Counted from the stretch's first letter, positions 27,658 through 37,579 are shown. The stretch: DNA of 64,000 nt from Lysobacterales bacterium (GCA_002632325.1 NSJK01000015.1:1-64000); one strand, 5' to 3'. Notes: generated by a model not told the origin, from the sequence alone. A program made the numbers and translations.

Positions 27658-27999
27658 ATGTCGACGCTTCCCCCCTGCCCGCAGTGCGCCATGGAAAACA
27701 CCTACCCCGACGGCGAGCTGCTGATCTGCGCCGACTGCGGCCATGAATGGTCGCAAGCCGCGGCGGCGAGCGAGTCGACCATGGTCGTGCGCGACTGCAA
27801 CGGCAACGTGTTGGCCAATGGCGACAGTGTCGTCGTGATCAAGGACCTCAAGGTCAAGGGCTCGTCGATTCCGCTCAAGCAGGGCACGCCGATCAAGAAC
27901 ATCCGCCTGATCGAGGACGACGCCGAGCACATCGAGGGCCACAGCGACAAGATCAAGGACCTCGTGCTCAAGACCTGCTTCCTGCGCAAGGCCAACTGA
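27658..27999 (+). CDS. YjdM/PhnA family zinc-ribbon protein
   Basis: A 113-residue cytoplasmic protein with an N-terminal zinc ribbon, CPQC...CADCGHEW. The PhnA-type domain follows (VVRDCNGNVLANGDSVVVIKDLKVKGSS, IEGHSDKIKDLVLKTCFLRK; key stretch GDSVVVIKDLKVKGSS). The family was once named for alkylphosphonate use, but its function is not settled. It starts at ATG 27658 and diverges from the DUF11 gene. Confidence 0.93.
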   Translation: MSTLPPCPQCAMENTYPDGELLICADCGHEWSQAAAASESTMVVRDCNGNVLANGDSVVVIKDLKVKGSSIPLKQGTPIKNIRLIEDDAEHIEGHSDKIKDLVLKTCFLRKAN

Positions 28000-28048
28000 A
28001 CCGTCGAAGTTGCCGTTCCGGCGTTATCGCATCGCTGACCAGATCACG

Positions 28049-29203
<1,155 letters not shown>

Positions 29204-29212
29204 TCACGATCC

Positions 29213-29686
29213 TCAATCCGCGGTTCTTGCCTGCGCACGCAGGTAGACGATGAATTCCCAGATCTGCTGCTCGCGCAACAGGCTCGCGAACGGCGACATC
29301 TCGCCTGGTTGCGGCTCGTGCCCGAGGCGATGGTAACCGTGTGCGCGCAAAGCCTTGCTGCCATCGCGGATGAGAAAGAACAGCGTGGTGTCGTCGCTGC
29401 CGTAGACCCAGATCGTGTTGACCAGCGAGGGACCGAGTCCACCCTCGAGCCGCTCGCCGTGACAGGCCGCGCAGGAATAGCTCGCATACACCTGCGCTCC
29501 GGCTGCGCGCGTCGGCTCGTCGTCGGGCAGGGGATTGCGCAACAGCGGCAGACCCTGTGCGTTGAATGCGCCGGTCGCGGCCTGCGGCACGCGCAACGGC
29601 TCGGTCTGGTCGCCAGCCGAACACGCACTCAAGACAGACAGGCCGATTGCGATGACGGAGCGCAAAAAGGCCCGCCGCGCGTCCAT
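29213..29686 (-). CDS. c-type cytochrome lipoprotein
   Basis: A 157-residue exported protein with an N-terminal signal ending SVLSACSAG (lipobox-like, Cys about 22) and a single haem site SCAACH at residues ~70-75. A downstream Met in QPGEMSPFASLL could be the sixth ligand. The fold resembles small class I cytochrome c. It starts one base after the chorismatase stop, so the two are translated together. The reason for pairing with a chorismatase is not evident; electron transfer in the periplasm is the general expectation. Confidence 0.88.
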   Translation of the reverse strand: MDARRAFLRSVIAIGLSVLSACSAGDQTEPLRVPQAATGAFNAQGLPLLRNPLPDDEPTRAAGAQVYASYSCAACHGERLEGGLGPSLVNTIWVYGSDDTTLFFLIRDGSKALRAHGYHRLGHEPQPGEMSPFASLLREQQIWEFIVYLRAQARTAD

Positions 29687-29687
29687 C

Positions 29688-30659
29688 TCAGGCCGACAGG
29701 CCCTGCATTCCGTCGATCTCCACCAGGAGCTCGCGCCGGCAGATGTCGCCGCGCAACAGCAGCACTTCGCCCAGCTGCGCGGCGTGGTCCGCGATCGCCT
29801 GCTTCACGGCCTGTGCATCAGCTGCGTCGCGCACATAGGCCTTGAGCACGGCGCGCTCGCCAAAGCGCCCCTGTGCCGCGGCCACGAGACTGTCGAGGTT
29901 GGCCAGCGTCTCGCTGATTTGCGCGCGCAGGTCCTGCTCATGCTGCGAGGCATGACCGACCACGGCGGCCGTGCCCGAAATCAGCAACTGATCGGCCGGC
30001 GTGGACATCGCGCGCGCAAAGGTCGGTGCGGTGCGACCGTACTGGCGCGGATAGCGCCAGGCGCTGACCTGACGCGGATTCTCGATCGGTGTTCCGGCCT
30101 CGCGCGCGGACAGGCCATACACGAGCAGGCGCCGGCGGCCATCGTGACCACCGATCGCGGTCGCAGCGGGATAACAGGCGTCATGGAACTGCGCCATGCC
30201 GCGCGCCCGGCCTTCGCAGAAACGGCGGTAACGCTCGTCGTCGCCGTCGCCTTCGTTGATCGCGTCGATGAAGTTCCACAGTCGCAGGATGTGCGGCGTC
30301 GTGCTCGCCTCGACGTGTTCGACCAGTTGCCGGTAGGCGACCTGCGCGGCCGCGCCGACATCGCCATCGATCTCGTCGATCTCGATCGCGAAGAAGCCGT
30401 AGTCGCCGTCATGGCTCCAGCGCAAGTCACCGCTGCGGCCATGTTCGACGCGCGCCGTGCTGCGCCAGACTTCGACGCAGGGCTGCGACATCGGCTCGAG
30501 CGCTACGCGCAGCACGCGCGGATCCGTGCCCGACTCGAAGGCAGCGCCGTAGCCGATCACCGCGAGCACGTCGTCGCCCGGCACGGCAGCAGTCACCGGC
30601 TCGTAGCGCATTTCGAGAGGTGGCAAGCGGGCGGCGGCGGGGCTCATCGTGTCGAGCAT
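29688..30659 (-). CDS. xanB2: Chorismatase (XanB2/FkbO-Hyg5 type)
   Basis: About 323 residues. Chorismatases remove the enolpyruvyl group from chorismate, and XanB2 of Xanthomonas yields 3- and 4-hydroxybenzoate for xanthomonadin, ubiquinone and related compounds. The N-terminal half carries DVLAVIGYGAAFESG and VEVWRST; central stretches include LRLWNFIDAINEGDGDDERYRRFCEGRA and YPAATAIGG; the C-terminal half is a YjgF-like fold (LLISGTAAVVGH, AVLKAYVRDAADA). It diverges from the aryl-polyene genes across ~85 bp, which supports the XanB2 assignment. Start at 30659 (MLDTMSPAAA) or the ATG at 30647. Confidence 0.88.
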   Translation of the reverse strand: MLDTMSPAAARLPPLEMRYEPVTAAVPGDDVLAVIGYGAAFESGTDPRVLRVALEPMSQPCVEVWRSTARVEHGRSGDLRWSHDGDYGFFAIEIDEIDGDVGAAAQVAYRQLVEHVEASTTPHILRLWNFIDAINEGDGDDERYRRFCEGRARGMAQFHDACYPAATAIGGHDGRRRLLVYGLSAREAGTPIENPRQVSAWRYPRQYGRTAPTFARAMSTPADQLLISGTAAVVGHASQHEQDLRAQISETLANLDSLVAAAQGRFGERAVLKAYVRDAADAQAVKQAIADHAAQLGEVLLLRGDICRRELLVEIDGMQGLSA

Positions 30660-30743
30660 CAAGGCAGGGCGGACGGCGGGAAAACAGCCGCCAATGATAC
30701 ACTGGCGCACCCGACAACCGCGGCGAAACCGTCCTTTCCTCCG

Positions 30744-31043
30744 ATGCAAACGGCCACCAGCAGCAGTCCCGGCGCACAGTCGCCCGCCGAATCCGAACTC
30801 GCGCAACTGATCGTCGACAGCCTCAACATCGACTGGATCAAGGCCGAGGCGATTGCACCCGATGGGCCCTTGTTCGGCGCCGGCGATCTGGGGCTGGATT
30901 CGATCGATGCGCTCGAACTCGCGCTGGCGGTGTCCAAGCGTTACGGCTTCCAGTTGCGCTCGGACAATCCCGACAACAAGCAGATTTTCGGCAGCCTGCG
31001 CGCCCTGGCCGCGCACATCGAGACGCATCGCGCGACCCGTTGA
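30744..31043 (+). CDS. Acyl carrier protein of the aryl-polyene/xanthomonadin-type cluster
   Basis: A 99-residue ACP. The 4'-phosphopantetheine site is the Ser in GDLGLDSIDALELALAV. After the site it reads KRYGFQLRSDNPDNKQIFGSL, close to ACPs of aryl-polyene and xanthomonadin clusters. It would carry the growing polyene chain. It is the first gene of a six-gene rightward set and diverges from the chorismatase gene. Activation would need a phosphopantetheinyl transferase such as the Sfp-type enzyme at 47.4 kb. Confidence 0.9.
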   Translation: MQTATSSSPGAQSPAESELAQLIVDSLNIDWIKAEAIAPDGPLFGAGDLGLDSIDALELALAVSKRYGFQLRSDNPDNKQIFGSLRALAAHIETHRATR

Positions 31044-31059
31044 GGGCGAGGCGCCGGCG

Positions 31060-31806
31060 ATGCCTACCGCGAGCCTGCCCAGCCACGCCACGCCAACGCC
31101 TCCGCTGCGACGCTCGCGTGTGCTGCTGACTGCGGTGGCGCTGTATCTCGTGCTCGCCTCGATCGCGCTCGCCAGCGGACGAGCGGCTTGGGCTGCGGCC
31201 GCGGTGCTGGTGCTCATTACGGCGCTGCTGGTGCCCGCTTTGCGTCGCGGCCGATGGATGGCCTGGCTCACGCTCGTCGTGAGTACCACCTCGTGTGTGT
31301 GGCTCACGAAGGTGGGTGCCGGCTGGTTGTTGCTCGATCTGGTGCCGACCCTGGTCAATCTCGGTCTATGCCTGCTGTTCGCGCGCACGCTCGTGCCGGG
31401 CCACGAGCCGCTGATCGCGCGCTTCATCGCAATCCTCGAGGGTCGCGAGCGCCTGCACGATCCGCGCGTGGCGGCTTACGCGCGCGGACTCACGCAGGCG
31501 TGGGCACTGGTGCTTGGCCTGCAAGCCACGCTTCTCGCACTGATCGTGATGCTGATGCCGCATGGCCTGCTCGTCGTGCTCGGTGTCGGTGGTCCGCGCC
31601 TGTCCGCGCCCGCATGGATCGCCTACCTGCATGCCGGCAGCTATCTCGTGGTCGGTGCCTTCATGCTGCTCGAATACGGCTGGCGTCGCTGGCAGCTGCG
31701 TCATCTCGAGCACATGGGTTTGCTCGCGTTCCTGCTCGCGGTGGTGCAACGCTGGCCGGCTCTGCTGGCCAGTCTCACTCAGGGCCGAGACGAGGCTGAG
31801 CGATGA
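31060..31806 (+). CDS. COG4648-type membrane protein of the aryl-polyene cluster
   Basis: A 248-residue inner-membrane protein with about six to seven helices (VLLTAVALYLVLASIALASG, AVLVLITALLVPALRRG). It contains a recognisable cluster motif LFARTLVPGHEPLIARFIAI, typical of the uncharacterised COG4648 membrane proteins in aryl-polyene loci. The biochemical role is not established. Its stop overlaps the next start by four bases. Confidence 0.85.
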   Translation: MPTASLPSHATPTPPLRRSRVLLTAVALYLVLASIALASGRAAWAAAAVLVLITALLVPALRRGRWMAWLTLVVSTTSCVWLTKVGAGWLLLDLVPTLVNLGLCLLFARTLVPGHEPLIARFIAILEGRERLHDPRVAAYARGLTQAWALVLGLQATLLALIVMLMPHGLLVVLGVGGPRLSAPAWIAYLHAGSYLVVGAFMLLEYGWRRWQLRHLEHMGLLAFLLAVVQRWPALLASLTQGRDEAER

Positions 31807-32102
31807 ACGAGGCGCGGCAGGTCAGTGCACCCTTGTGCATCGCGAGCGATCACCCGACCTTGCCCGGCCACTTTCCCGGATGGCCGGTGGTGCCGGGTGT
31901 GGTTCTGCTCGATGCCATTGCCGCACTCGCCGAGTCCTCGGGGCTGGGTGCGCTGCGTCGGATTTCGACGCTCAAGTTTCTCGCACCGGCACTGCCCATG
32001 CAGGCGCTGGACATGTCGATCGAATGCGTGGGCTCGCGTACAAGATTCCAGATCCGGCGCGACGGTGAGGCGATCCTGCGCGGCGAGGGCGAATTCGCAT
32101 GA
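31803..32102 (+). CDS. 3-hydroxyacyl-ACP dehydratase-like (hotdog) protein
   Basis: A 99-residue hotdog-fold protein. HPTLPGHFPGWPVVPGVVLLDA matches the FabZ/ApeI-like active-site region (core HFPGWPVVPGV, with His in GHF). The partner acidic residue expected later in FabZ is less clear. It would dehydrate beta-hydroxyacyl-ACP during polyene extension. Overlaps with both neighbours (ATGA) show translational coupling. Confidence 0.85.
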   Translation: MNEARQVSAPLCIASDHPTLPGHFPGWPVVPGVVLLDAIAALAESSGLGALRRISTLKFLAPALPMQALDMSIECVGSRTRFQIRRDGEAILRGEGEFA

Positions 32103-33064
32103 GCGAGCATTGGCGCGAGCGCAAGGAAGGCGGTGGGCGCTTCGCGATCTCGCTGATTCTCGCGATCGGCCTGCGCTGCGGGCGCGGCGTGGCGCGCCTG
32201 TGCCTGTATCCGATCACCTTGTATTTCTACTTCCGCCGACCCTACGAGCGACGGGTTTCCTACGCATTCTTCGCGCGCATCGAGGGTCGACGCCCATCGC
32301 TGTGGCGCGTGTTGCAGCACATCCACCGTTTTGCCGGCACCCTGCTCGATCGCGCGTTCCTGCTCGCCGAGCGCTATGCGCGCTTCGAGGTGCAGATGCA
32401 CGGACTCGATGCACTCATCGAGCGCATGCGGCCCGATCGCGGCGTCTTGTTGCTGGGCGCACATGTGGGCAGTTTCGAGGTGCTGCGCGTGGCCACGATC
32501 GGCCATCCCGAGGTCAAGCTGCGCGTGGTGCTCGACACGCAGAAGACGCCGGCACTCACCGAGCTCCTGCATTCCCTCAACCCGCAGATCGGGCTCGGCG
32601 TGATCGACGCATCGCGGCCCGGCAGCGAGATCGTGCTGGCGATGTCCGAGGCGCTCGCCGAAGGTACGCTGGTGACCCTGCTCGCCGATCGCGTGCGCGG
32701 CGACGAGCAGACCGTGGCCGTCGAGTTTTTTGGTGCACCTGCGCTGCTGCCCGTCGCGCCATTCGCGCTCGGCGGAATTCTCGATGTGCCGGTGGTGCTG
32801 TGTCTGGGCATGTACCGCGGTGGCAACCGCTACGATCTGCATTTCGAGCCGCTCGCCGACGGCTTGCCGCGTGCACGCAAGGAACGCGATGGCGCCGTGC
32901 GCGCACTCGCGCAGGCCTACGCCAGCCGTCTCGAACACCACGTCCGACTCGATCCCTGCAACTGGTTCAACTGGCATGATTTCTGGAATCCGCAAGGTCG
33001 CGGCGTCGATCGGCATCAGCCTGCTGCTGAGCGCTCCGATGCTGTTGCGCGCGACGCCGCCTGA
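32099..33064 (+). CDS. LpxL/HtrB-like acyltransferase of the aryl-polyene cluster
   Basis: A 321-residue protein with an N-terminal hydrophobic segment and the lysophospholipid-acyltransferase fold: GVLLLGAHVGSFEVLRV (catalytic His in a HxxxxE-like pattern, H-V-G-S-F-E), RVVLDTQ, LLADRVRGDEQTVAVEFFG and PCNWFNWHDFW. In aryl-polyene loci such enzymes are proposed to attach or modify the lipid anchor. The last ~30 codons overlap the next gene by 89 bases in another frame. This is unusually long, and the tail (GVDRHQPAAERSD) looks non-conserved, so a recent loss of the original stop is possible. Confidence 0.85.
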   Translation: MSEHWRERKEGGGRFAISLILAIGLRCGRGVARLCLYPITLYFYFRRPYERRVSYAFFARIEGRRPSLWRVLQHIHRFAGTLLDRAFLLAERYARFEVQMHGLDALIERMRPDRGVLLLGAHVGSFEVLRVATIGHPEVKLRVVLDTQKTPALTELLHSLNPQIGLGVIDASRPGSEIVLAMSEALAEGTLVTLLADRVRGDEQTVAVEFFGAPALLPVAPFALGGILDVPVVLCLGMYRGGNRYDLHFEPLADGLPRARKERDGAVRALAQAYASRLEHHVRLDPCNWFNWHDFWNPQGRGVDRHQPAAERSDAVARDAA

Positions 33065-33644
33065 CGGCGCGCTCGATCCCGCGCAGCTCGTCGCCACGCT
33101 CAAACGCAGCGTGCCGGCGCGCACCGCCTATGTCGAAGTGCGCTACTCGGGCCTGCTCGAACGGCCGCTGATCCTGCGTGGCGAAATGGAATATCTCGGG
33201 CCGGGCCGACTGGCCAAGCGCGTCGACGCGCCGTATCACGAACAGACCGCGATCGCCGATGGCAGGGCCAGCCTGCGACGCGGCGACAAGCCGGAGCGCA
33301 GCCTGCCGCTCACGCAGATTCCCGAGCTCGACAGTTTCCTGCGCGGTTTCTCGGCCCTGCTCGGTGGCGATGCGGCAGCGCTCGCGCGCGATTTCGCGCT
33401 CACTGCGAGCGGCAGCAGCACGCGCTGGCAGCTTCTGCTCAAGCCGCGCGATGCGCGACTTGCGCGGCGCGTGACCTCGCTGCGCGTCGATGGCAGCGGC
33501 AGCGAACCCTGGTGTTTTCGCACCGAAGATGCCGATGGCGACGTCGGCTTCCTGCTGGTCGGGCCGCTGGCCGCGAGCACGCTGTCGCCCCGCGTTTCGT
33601 CGATGCAGGTCGACGCCCTGTGTCGCGGCATTGCGCGCAAGTGA
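32976..33644 (+). CDS. LolA-like outer-membrane lipoprotein carrier-related protein
   Basis: A 222-residue exported protein with signal MISGIRKVAASIGISLLLSA and a LolA-like beta domain (YVEVRYSGLLERPLILRGEM, GPGRLAKRVDAPYHEQTAIADG; core LERPLILRGEMEYLGPGRLA). LolA-like proteins of aryl-polyene clusters are thought to ferry the polyene lipid through the periplasm. It begins inside the acyltransferase gene. A later start would lose the signal peptide, so the overlap appears genuine. Confidence 0.85.
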   Translation: MISGIRKVAASIGISLLLSAPMLLRATPPDGALDPAQLVATLKRSVPARTAYVEVRYSGLLERPLILRGEMEYLGPGRLAKRVDAPYHEQTAIADGRASLRRGDKPERSLPLTQIPELDSFLRGFSALLGGDAAALARDFALTASGSSTRWQLLLKPRDARLARRVTSLRVDGSGSEPWCFRTEDADGDVGFLLVGPLAASTLSPRVSSMQVDALCRGIARK

Positions 33645-33677
33645 AGAATTCCCGTCCAGCCACGCGACGACGCCGAC

Positions 33678-35996
33678 ATGCGTGCTGAGTTGCGCAAGGC
33701 GATCCTGGTTGCGGCCTGGTTGCTCGCGCTCGCCGCGCCTGGCTTGTTGGCCTGGCAGAACCTGCGCATCAGCGGCGACCTGCGCAGTTTCATGCCCCCG
33801 GCTCAAACACCCGACCAGCAATTGTTGATGGAGCAGATCGGCGATGGGCCGGGTTCACGCCTGCTGCTGCTTGCCATCTCGGGCGCCGATGAAGCCACGC
33901 TCGCGGAGCTCTCGCGTGGACTCGTCGCCGCGCTCAAGGCTGACGTGCAGTTCGAGCAGGCCTTCAATGGCGCCTTCGATCCGGCCACGCTGGATTCCGA
34001 TTGGTTGCCGTATCGCTGGCTGCTGTCGCCGACGCTCGACAGCCACACGCTGGATGCGGCCTTCCTCGCCGACCAGTTGCAACAACGTGTCGCCGATCTC
34101 GCCTCACCCGCGGCGGGACTGCTCAAACCCTTGCTCGCGCGCGATCCGACTCTTGAAGTCCTTGCGCTCGCGCAGCGCTGGTCGCCGCCGAAGGCGCCGC
34201 AGGTGCGCGATGGCGTGTGGTTCTCGAGCGATGGCCGAGCCTTGCTGTTGGCGCAGACGCGCGCTGCGGGTTTCGATCCGGCCAAACAACAGGAGGCGAT
34301 CGCGGCCTTGCAGGCGGCGTTCGCCGCGCTGCCCGAGCGCGGCGTGGCGGAGCTGGAAATCAGTGGACCGGGCTGGTTCAGCGCACGGATTCAGGCGCAG
34401 ACCCAACGCGAAGCCGATCGCATCGGGCTGGCGAGCAGCGTGGGTTTCATGCTCCTGTTGCTGCTTGCCTATCGCAGCGTGCCGGCCCTCCTGCTCGGCG
34501 CCTTGCCGGTGCTCAGCGGCGCGGTGCTCGGTCTGGTCGCGCTCGCGCTCGTATTCGGGCAAGCACACGGCATCACGCTTGCCTTCGGCTTCACCCTGCT
34601 TGGCGTGGCGCAGGAATATCCCTTGCGCGTGCTCAGTCATCGCCGCGCGGGCGAGGATCCGCTGACCAGCGTGCGCGCGCTGTGGCCGCTGCTCGCGACC
34701 GCGATCGTCTCGGCGGCGATCGCCTATCTCGCGTTTCTCGCCTCGGGTGTGCCGGGCCTGCAGCAACTCGCGGTGTTCACGATCGCAGGGCTGCTCGCGG
34801 CGGGTTTCTCGACGCGCTACCTGCTGCCACGCGTGTTGCCGCTGCGCGTGCACGATGTCGCCGGCGCGCGCTGGCTGGTTGCGGCGACCGGCTGGCTCGA
34901 TCACGTGCCGCGCCCGCGCTGGCTGCCCTGGTTGCTGCTGCTGGTCGGCGCAGTCGTGCTGCATCGTGCGCCGGGGCCGATGTGGCAGAACGATCTTGCT
35001 GCGCTCACGCCGGTGCCACGCGACTTGCTGCAACGCGACGCCGCGTTGCGCAGCGAGCTCGGTGCGCCCGATGTGCGCTATCTGCTTGTGCTCCACGGCG
35101 CCGACGCCGAGGCCGTGCTCGCGCTGTCGCAGCGCATCGAACCCGAGATCGACGCACTGATCGCACGTGGCGCACTCGATGCGGTCGAATTGCCGAGCCG
35201 CTATCTGCCGAGCCTTGCGACCCAGCGTACCCGGCAGGCGAAGCTGCCGGATCGCGACACGCTCGCTGTTGCGCTCGCCAGCGCCAGCGACGGACTGCCG
35301 TTTCGCAGCGGCCTGTTCGCGCCTTTTCTCGATGATGTCGAAGCCGCTCGCGGGCTCGCGCCCCTGACCCCGGCCGTATTTGCCAAGGCGCCGTTCGGCG
35401 CTCGGCTGGCTTCGATGCTGGTCGAGCGCAAGGGCGAAACACTCGGCTTGGCGACGCTATCGGGCGTGCATGACGCTGCGGCACTCGAATCCTTCACCCA
35501 GACCAGTGGCGGCGCGCTGCGCCTGCTCGATCTCAAGGCGGCATCGGAGTCGCTGGTGGCCGACTATCGAGAACGCATCCTGCGCGCACTCGGCGTCGCG
35601 CTGCTCCTGCTCGTGGTCACCGTCGGCGTCGCGCTGCGCAGTCTGCGCCGCGCCTGGCGCGTGCTCGCGCCGATGTCGCTCGCAACCGTGCTGGTGGTGG
35701 TGGTGGAGCGCGGCAGCGGGATCTCGCTGTCGCTGTTTCACCTCGTCGCGGTCACGCTGGCGGCGGGTCTGGGCCTGCATTACGCACTGTTCTTCGAACA
35801 TCGCAGCCGCGATGCCGCCGAGGCGCAGCGCACCCTGCATGCGACCCTCGTATGCGTGGCGGCCGCGCTGCTGGTGTTCGGCCTGCAGGCGCTGTCCTCG
35901 CTGCCGGTGCTGCGCGCGATCGGACTCACCGTTGCGCTCGGCGTGGGTTTTCATTTCTGTCTGTCGATCCTGATGGCACGCGACGGCAAGGATTGA
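33678..35996 (+). CDS. MMPL/RND-family exporter of the aryl-polyene cluster
   Basis: A 772-residue inner-membrane transporter with two repeats. Each repeat has a large periplasmic loop followed by a block of helices (SVGFMLLLLLAYRSVPALLLGALPVLSG; later LLLVVTVGVALRSLRRAWRVL and VTLAAGLGLHYALFFEHR). This is the MMPL architecture of aryl-polyene and xanthomonadin loci, where it likely moves the product out of the inner membrane with the LolA-like protein. It is the last gene of the set, followed by a 410-bp gene-free region. Confidence 0.9.
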   Translation: MRAELRKAILVAAWLLALAAPGLLAWQNLRISGDLRSFMPPAQTPDQQLLMEQIGDGPGSRLLLLAISGADEATLAELSRGLVAALKADVQFEQAFNGAFDPATLDSDWLPYRWLLSPTLDSHTLDAAFLADQLQQRVADLASPAAGLLKPLLARDPTLEVLALAQRWSPPKAPQVRDGVWFSSDGRALLLAQTRAAGFDPAKQQEAIAALQAAFAALPERGVAELEISGPGWFSARIQAQTQREADRIGLASSVGFMLLLLLAYRSVPALLLGALPVLSGAVLGLVALALVFGQAHGITLAFGFTLLGVAQEYPLRVLSHRRAGEDPLTSVRALWPLLATAIVSAAIAYLAFLASGVPGLQQLAVFTIAGLLAAGFSTRYLLPRVLPLRVHDVAGARWLVAATGWLDHVPRPRWLPWLLLLVGAVVLHRAPGPMWQNDLAALTPVPRDLLQRDAALRSELGAPDVRYLLVLHGADAEAVLALSQRIEPEIDALIARGALDAVELPSRYLPSLATQRTRQAKLPDRDTLAVALASASDGLPFRSGLFAPFLDDVEAARGLAPLTPAVFAKAPFGARLASMLVERKGETLGLATLSGVHDAAALESFTQTSGGALRLLDLKAASESLVADYRERILRALGVALLLLVVTVGVALRSLRRAWRVLAPMSLATVLVVVVERGSGISLSLFHLVAVTLAAGLGLHYALFFEHRSRDAAEAQRTLHATLVCVAAALLVFGLQALSSLPVLRAIGLTVALGVGFHFCLSILMARDGKD

Positions 35997-36406
35997 AGCT
36001 CGCCGTGGCGGCGGCTGACGTTCGCACGAAAGCGCCCATGACTTCTGGCCTACGCATGCGGGACGACCTGCTCGTGTGAGACGTTTAGACGTCCGTCCGC
36101 TTGTGACACTGCGTGTCGGTTCCGCGCATTGTCGGCTGGCCGCATTCGGGCGCCGTCATGCATGCCTGGGGCGAAGTGTGCGCCGCATCACGCTTTTCGA
36201 TTGACGCCACGTCGGGAGTACCGTTGGCCCGCTTCTTGCTCTATTCCTGATGTCAGCTCTTCCCCACCCAACCCCATCCTGGGCCCGGGGGAACGCCGGC
36301 ATCGGAACGTACCACTCCGGCAGCACCCTCCCCAGCGGCTCCGGAGCCCTCTCCCTCTCCCCGTTCCGATGCCGGTGGGCTGCCTTCCACGCCGCAGCCG
36401 ATCAGA
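35997..36406. other. Gene-free region between the aryl-polyene and RiPP loci
   Basis: 410 bp without a credible gene; short open frames here are low in coding character. It contains the long-armed inverted repeat listed at 36296-36375 and, at 36079-36094, two adjacent AGACGT-type octamers that resemble MetJ boxes but sit near no methionine gene. Confidence 0.6.
36296..36375. repeat. 14-bp inverted repeat with 52-bp spacer
   Basis: CCGGCATCGGAACG (36296-36309) is a perfect reverse complement of CGTTCCGATGCCGG (36362-36375). The spacer is pyrimidine-rich (CCCTCTCCCTCTCC). It lies about 30 bp past the stop of the leftward dehydrogenase gene and could serve as its terminator or be a small palindromic repeat. 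Confidence 0.7.
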
Positions 36407-37579
36407 TCACACCGCCGCACCTGCCCAGACCGCCCCCAGCGGATCGAACTCGATTTCGTGGCGCTGCTGCGCGCGCAGGCCGAAGCCGCAAACCGCAAGC
36501 GGTCCTTCCGCGCGCGGGTCGAGCCCGAGCGCCTGTTCGATGTCGATCTCGTTGATCGCCGCGGTGATGAAGGCCGCCAGCCCGAGCTCGGTTGAAGCGA
36601 GATAGATCGTGTGCGACAGGTAGCCGACGTCGAGCGTGAGCGCGCGATAGGCCTTGGCGTGATTGCGATATTTCCAGAAATTGCGCTCGAAGCGGCTGGC
36701 GGCGATCACCAGCACATGGGCTTGGGCGAAATAGTCCTGACCAGCGACGAAATTGCGCGCCAGCGCGGCGGCCGTGTCGGCATCGAACAGACGCAGGGGT
36801 TCGAGCGCATGGTTGACCGGATGGTAGTGATAGAGCCCGCAAGCCAGACCTTCGACGCGTTGCACGAGCAGATAGGCTTCGGTCGGATGCAGGCCCCCTG
36901 CCGAAGGCACGCCCTTCTTGAGGATATGCACGCCCGGCGCGGTCTCCACCACCGCGCGGGCGGCGAAGCTGCGGTGCAGGACGGCGGCGAAGGCCTCGAA
37001 GTCGAGCGGGCGCGTGACGTCGTAGTTGCGGCAGGTGACACGGCGCATCAAGAGATCGTCGAATGGCGTCGACGGCGGCACCGGCAGGCGCTGCTGCTCG
37101 GCCACCGGCAGGTACTCGCGCACGGGCGCGGGCGGCGTGCCGAGAAAGTTCAGAATCGGCTGCTCGGAATGCGCGGCGAACTCGCGCGCCAGTTGCCTGG
37201 AATCGACGCCCTGCCAGCGCGACGCGGCGTGCATCACCGCGGCCGCGGGTCGCCAGTGGGTGGCGCGCACACCCTGGTCGGCGGCATCGCCCGCACTGCC
37301 TTGCGCAATGAGCAGGTTCTTGTCGAGCAGGCTGTCGAGCTGTTCGCGCGGATGGCGCGCTGCCAATTCGTCGAGTTCAAGCCAGGTGGACGGTGAAATC
37401 TGCCCGAGCACGCGGATCTGCGCCTCATCGAGCTCGCATTCGTGATCCAGATGCGGTGCTAGGGCGACCCACTCGACCTGCATGCGCAAGCCACTTTCGC
37501 CGCCCACCAGCAAGGCGATGTCGAACACGGCTCGCTCGCGCGGCTCGAGCATGAGGATGGCGCAACGGCGTACGAACAT
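36407..37579 (-). CDS. SagB-like flavin dehydrogenase, putative peptide-maturation enzyme
   Basis: A 390-residue protein. Residues ~1-160 form an N-terminal helical region and residues ~170-385 a nitroreductase-fold FMN domain of the SagB/ThcOx type: RRVTCRNYD (179-187) for FMN phosphate and PSAGGLHPTEAYL (225-237). SagB enzymes oxidise azolines to azoles in modified peptides. The overall form corresponds to the family named putative peptide maturation dehydrogenase (TIGR04511, from memory). It diverges across 129 bp from the precursor-like peptide gene, and the partner cyclase lies just beyond that. CGGAG precedes the ATG at 37579. No YcaO cyclodehydratase is present, so which bond it oxidises is unknown. 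Confidence 0.85.
   Translation of the reverse strand: MFVRRCAILMLEPRERAVFDIALLVGGESGLRMQVEWVALAPHLDHECELDEAQIRVLGQISPSTWLELDELAARHPREQLDSLLDKNLLIAQGSAGDAADQGVRATHWRPAAAVMHAASRWQGVDSRQLAREFAAHSEQPILNFLGTPPAPVREYLPVAEQQRLPVPPSTPFDDLLMRRVTCRNYDVTRPLDFEAFAAVLHRSFAARAVVETAPGVHILKKGVPSAGGLHPTEAYLLVQRVEGLACGLYHYHPVNHALEPLRLFDADTAAALARNFVAGQDYFAQAHVLVIAASRFERNFWKYRNHAKAYRALTLDVGYLSHTIYLASTELGLAAFITAAINEIDIEQALGLDPRAEGPLAVCGFGLRAQQRHEIEFDPLGAVWAGAAV

Noticed and set aside
36079..36094. Two adjacent AGACGT-type octamers resembling MetJ boxes
   Set aside because: No methionine gene nearby and MetJ is not expected here; the match is short and may be chance.
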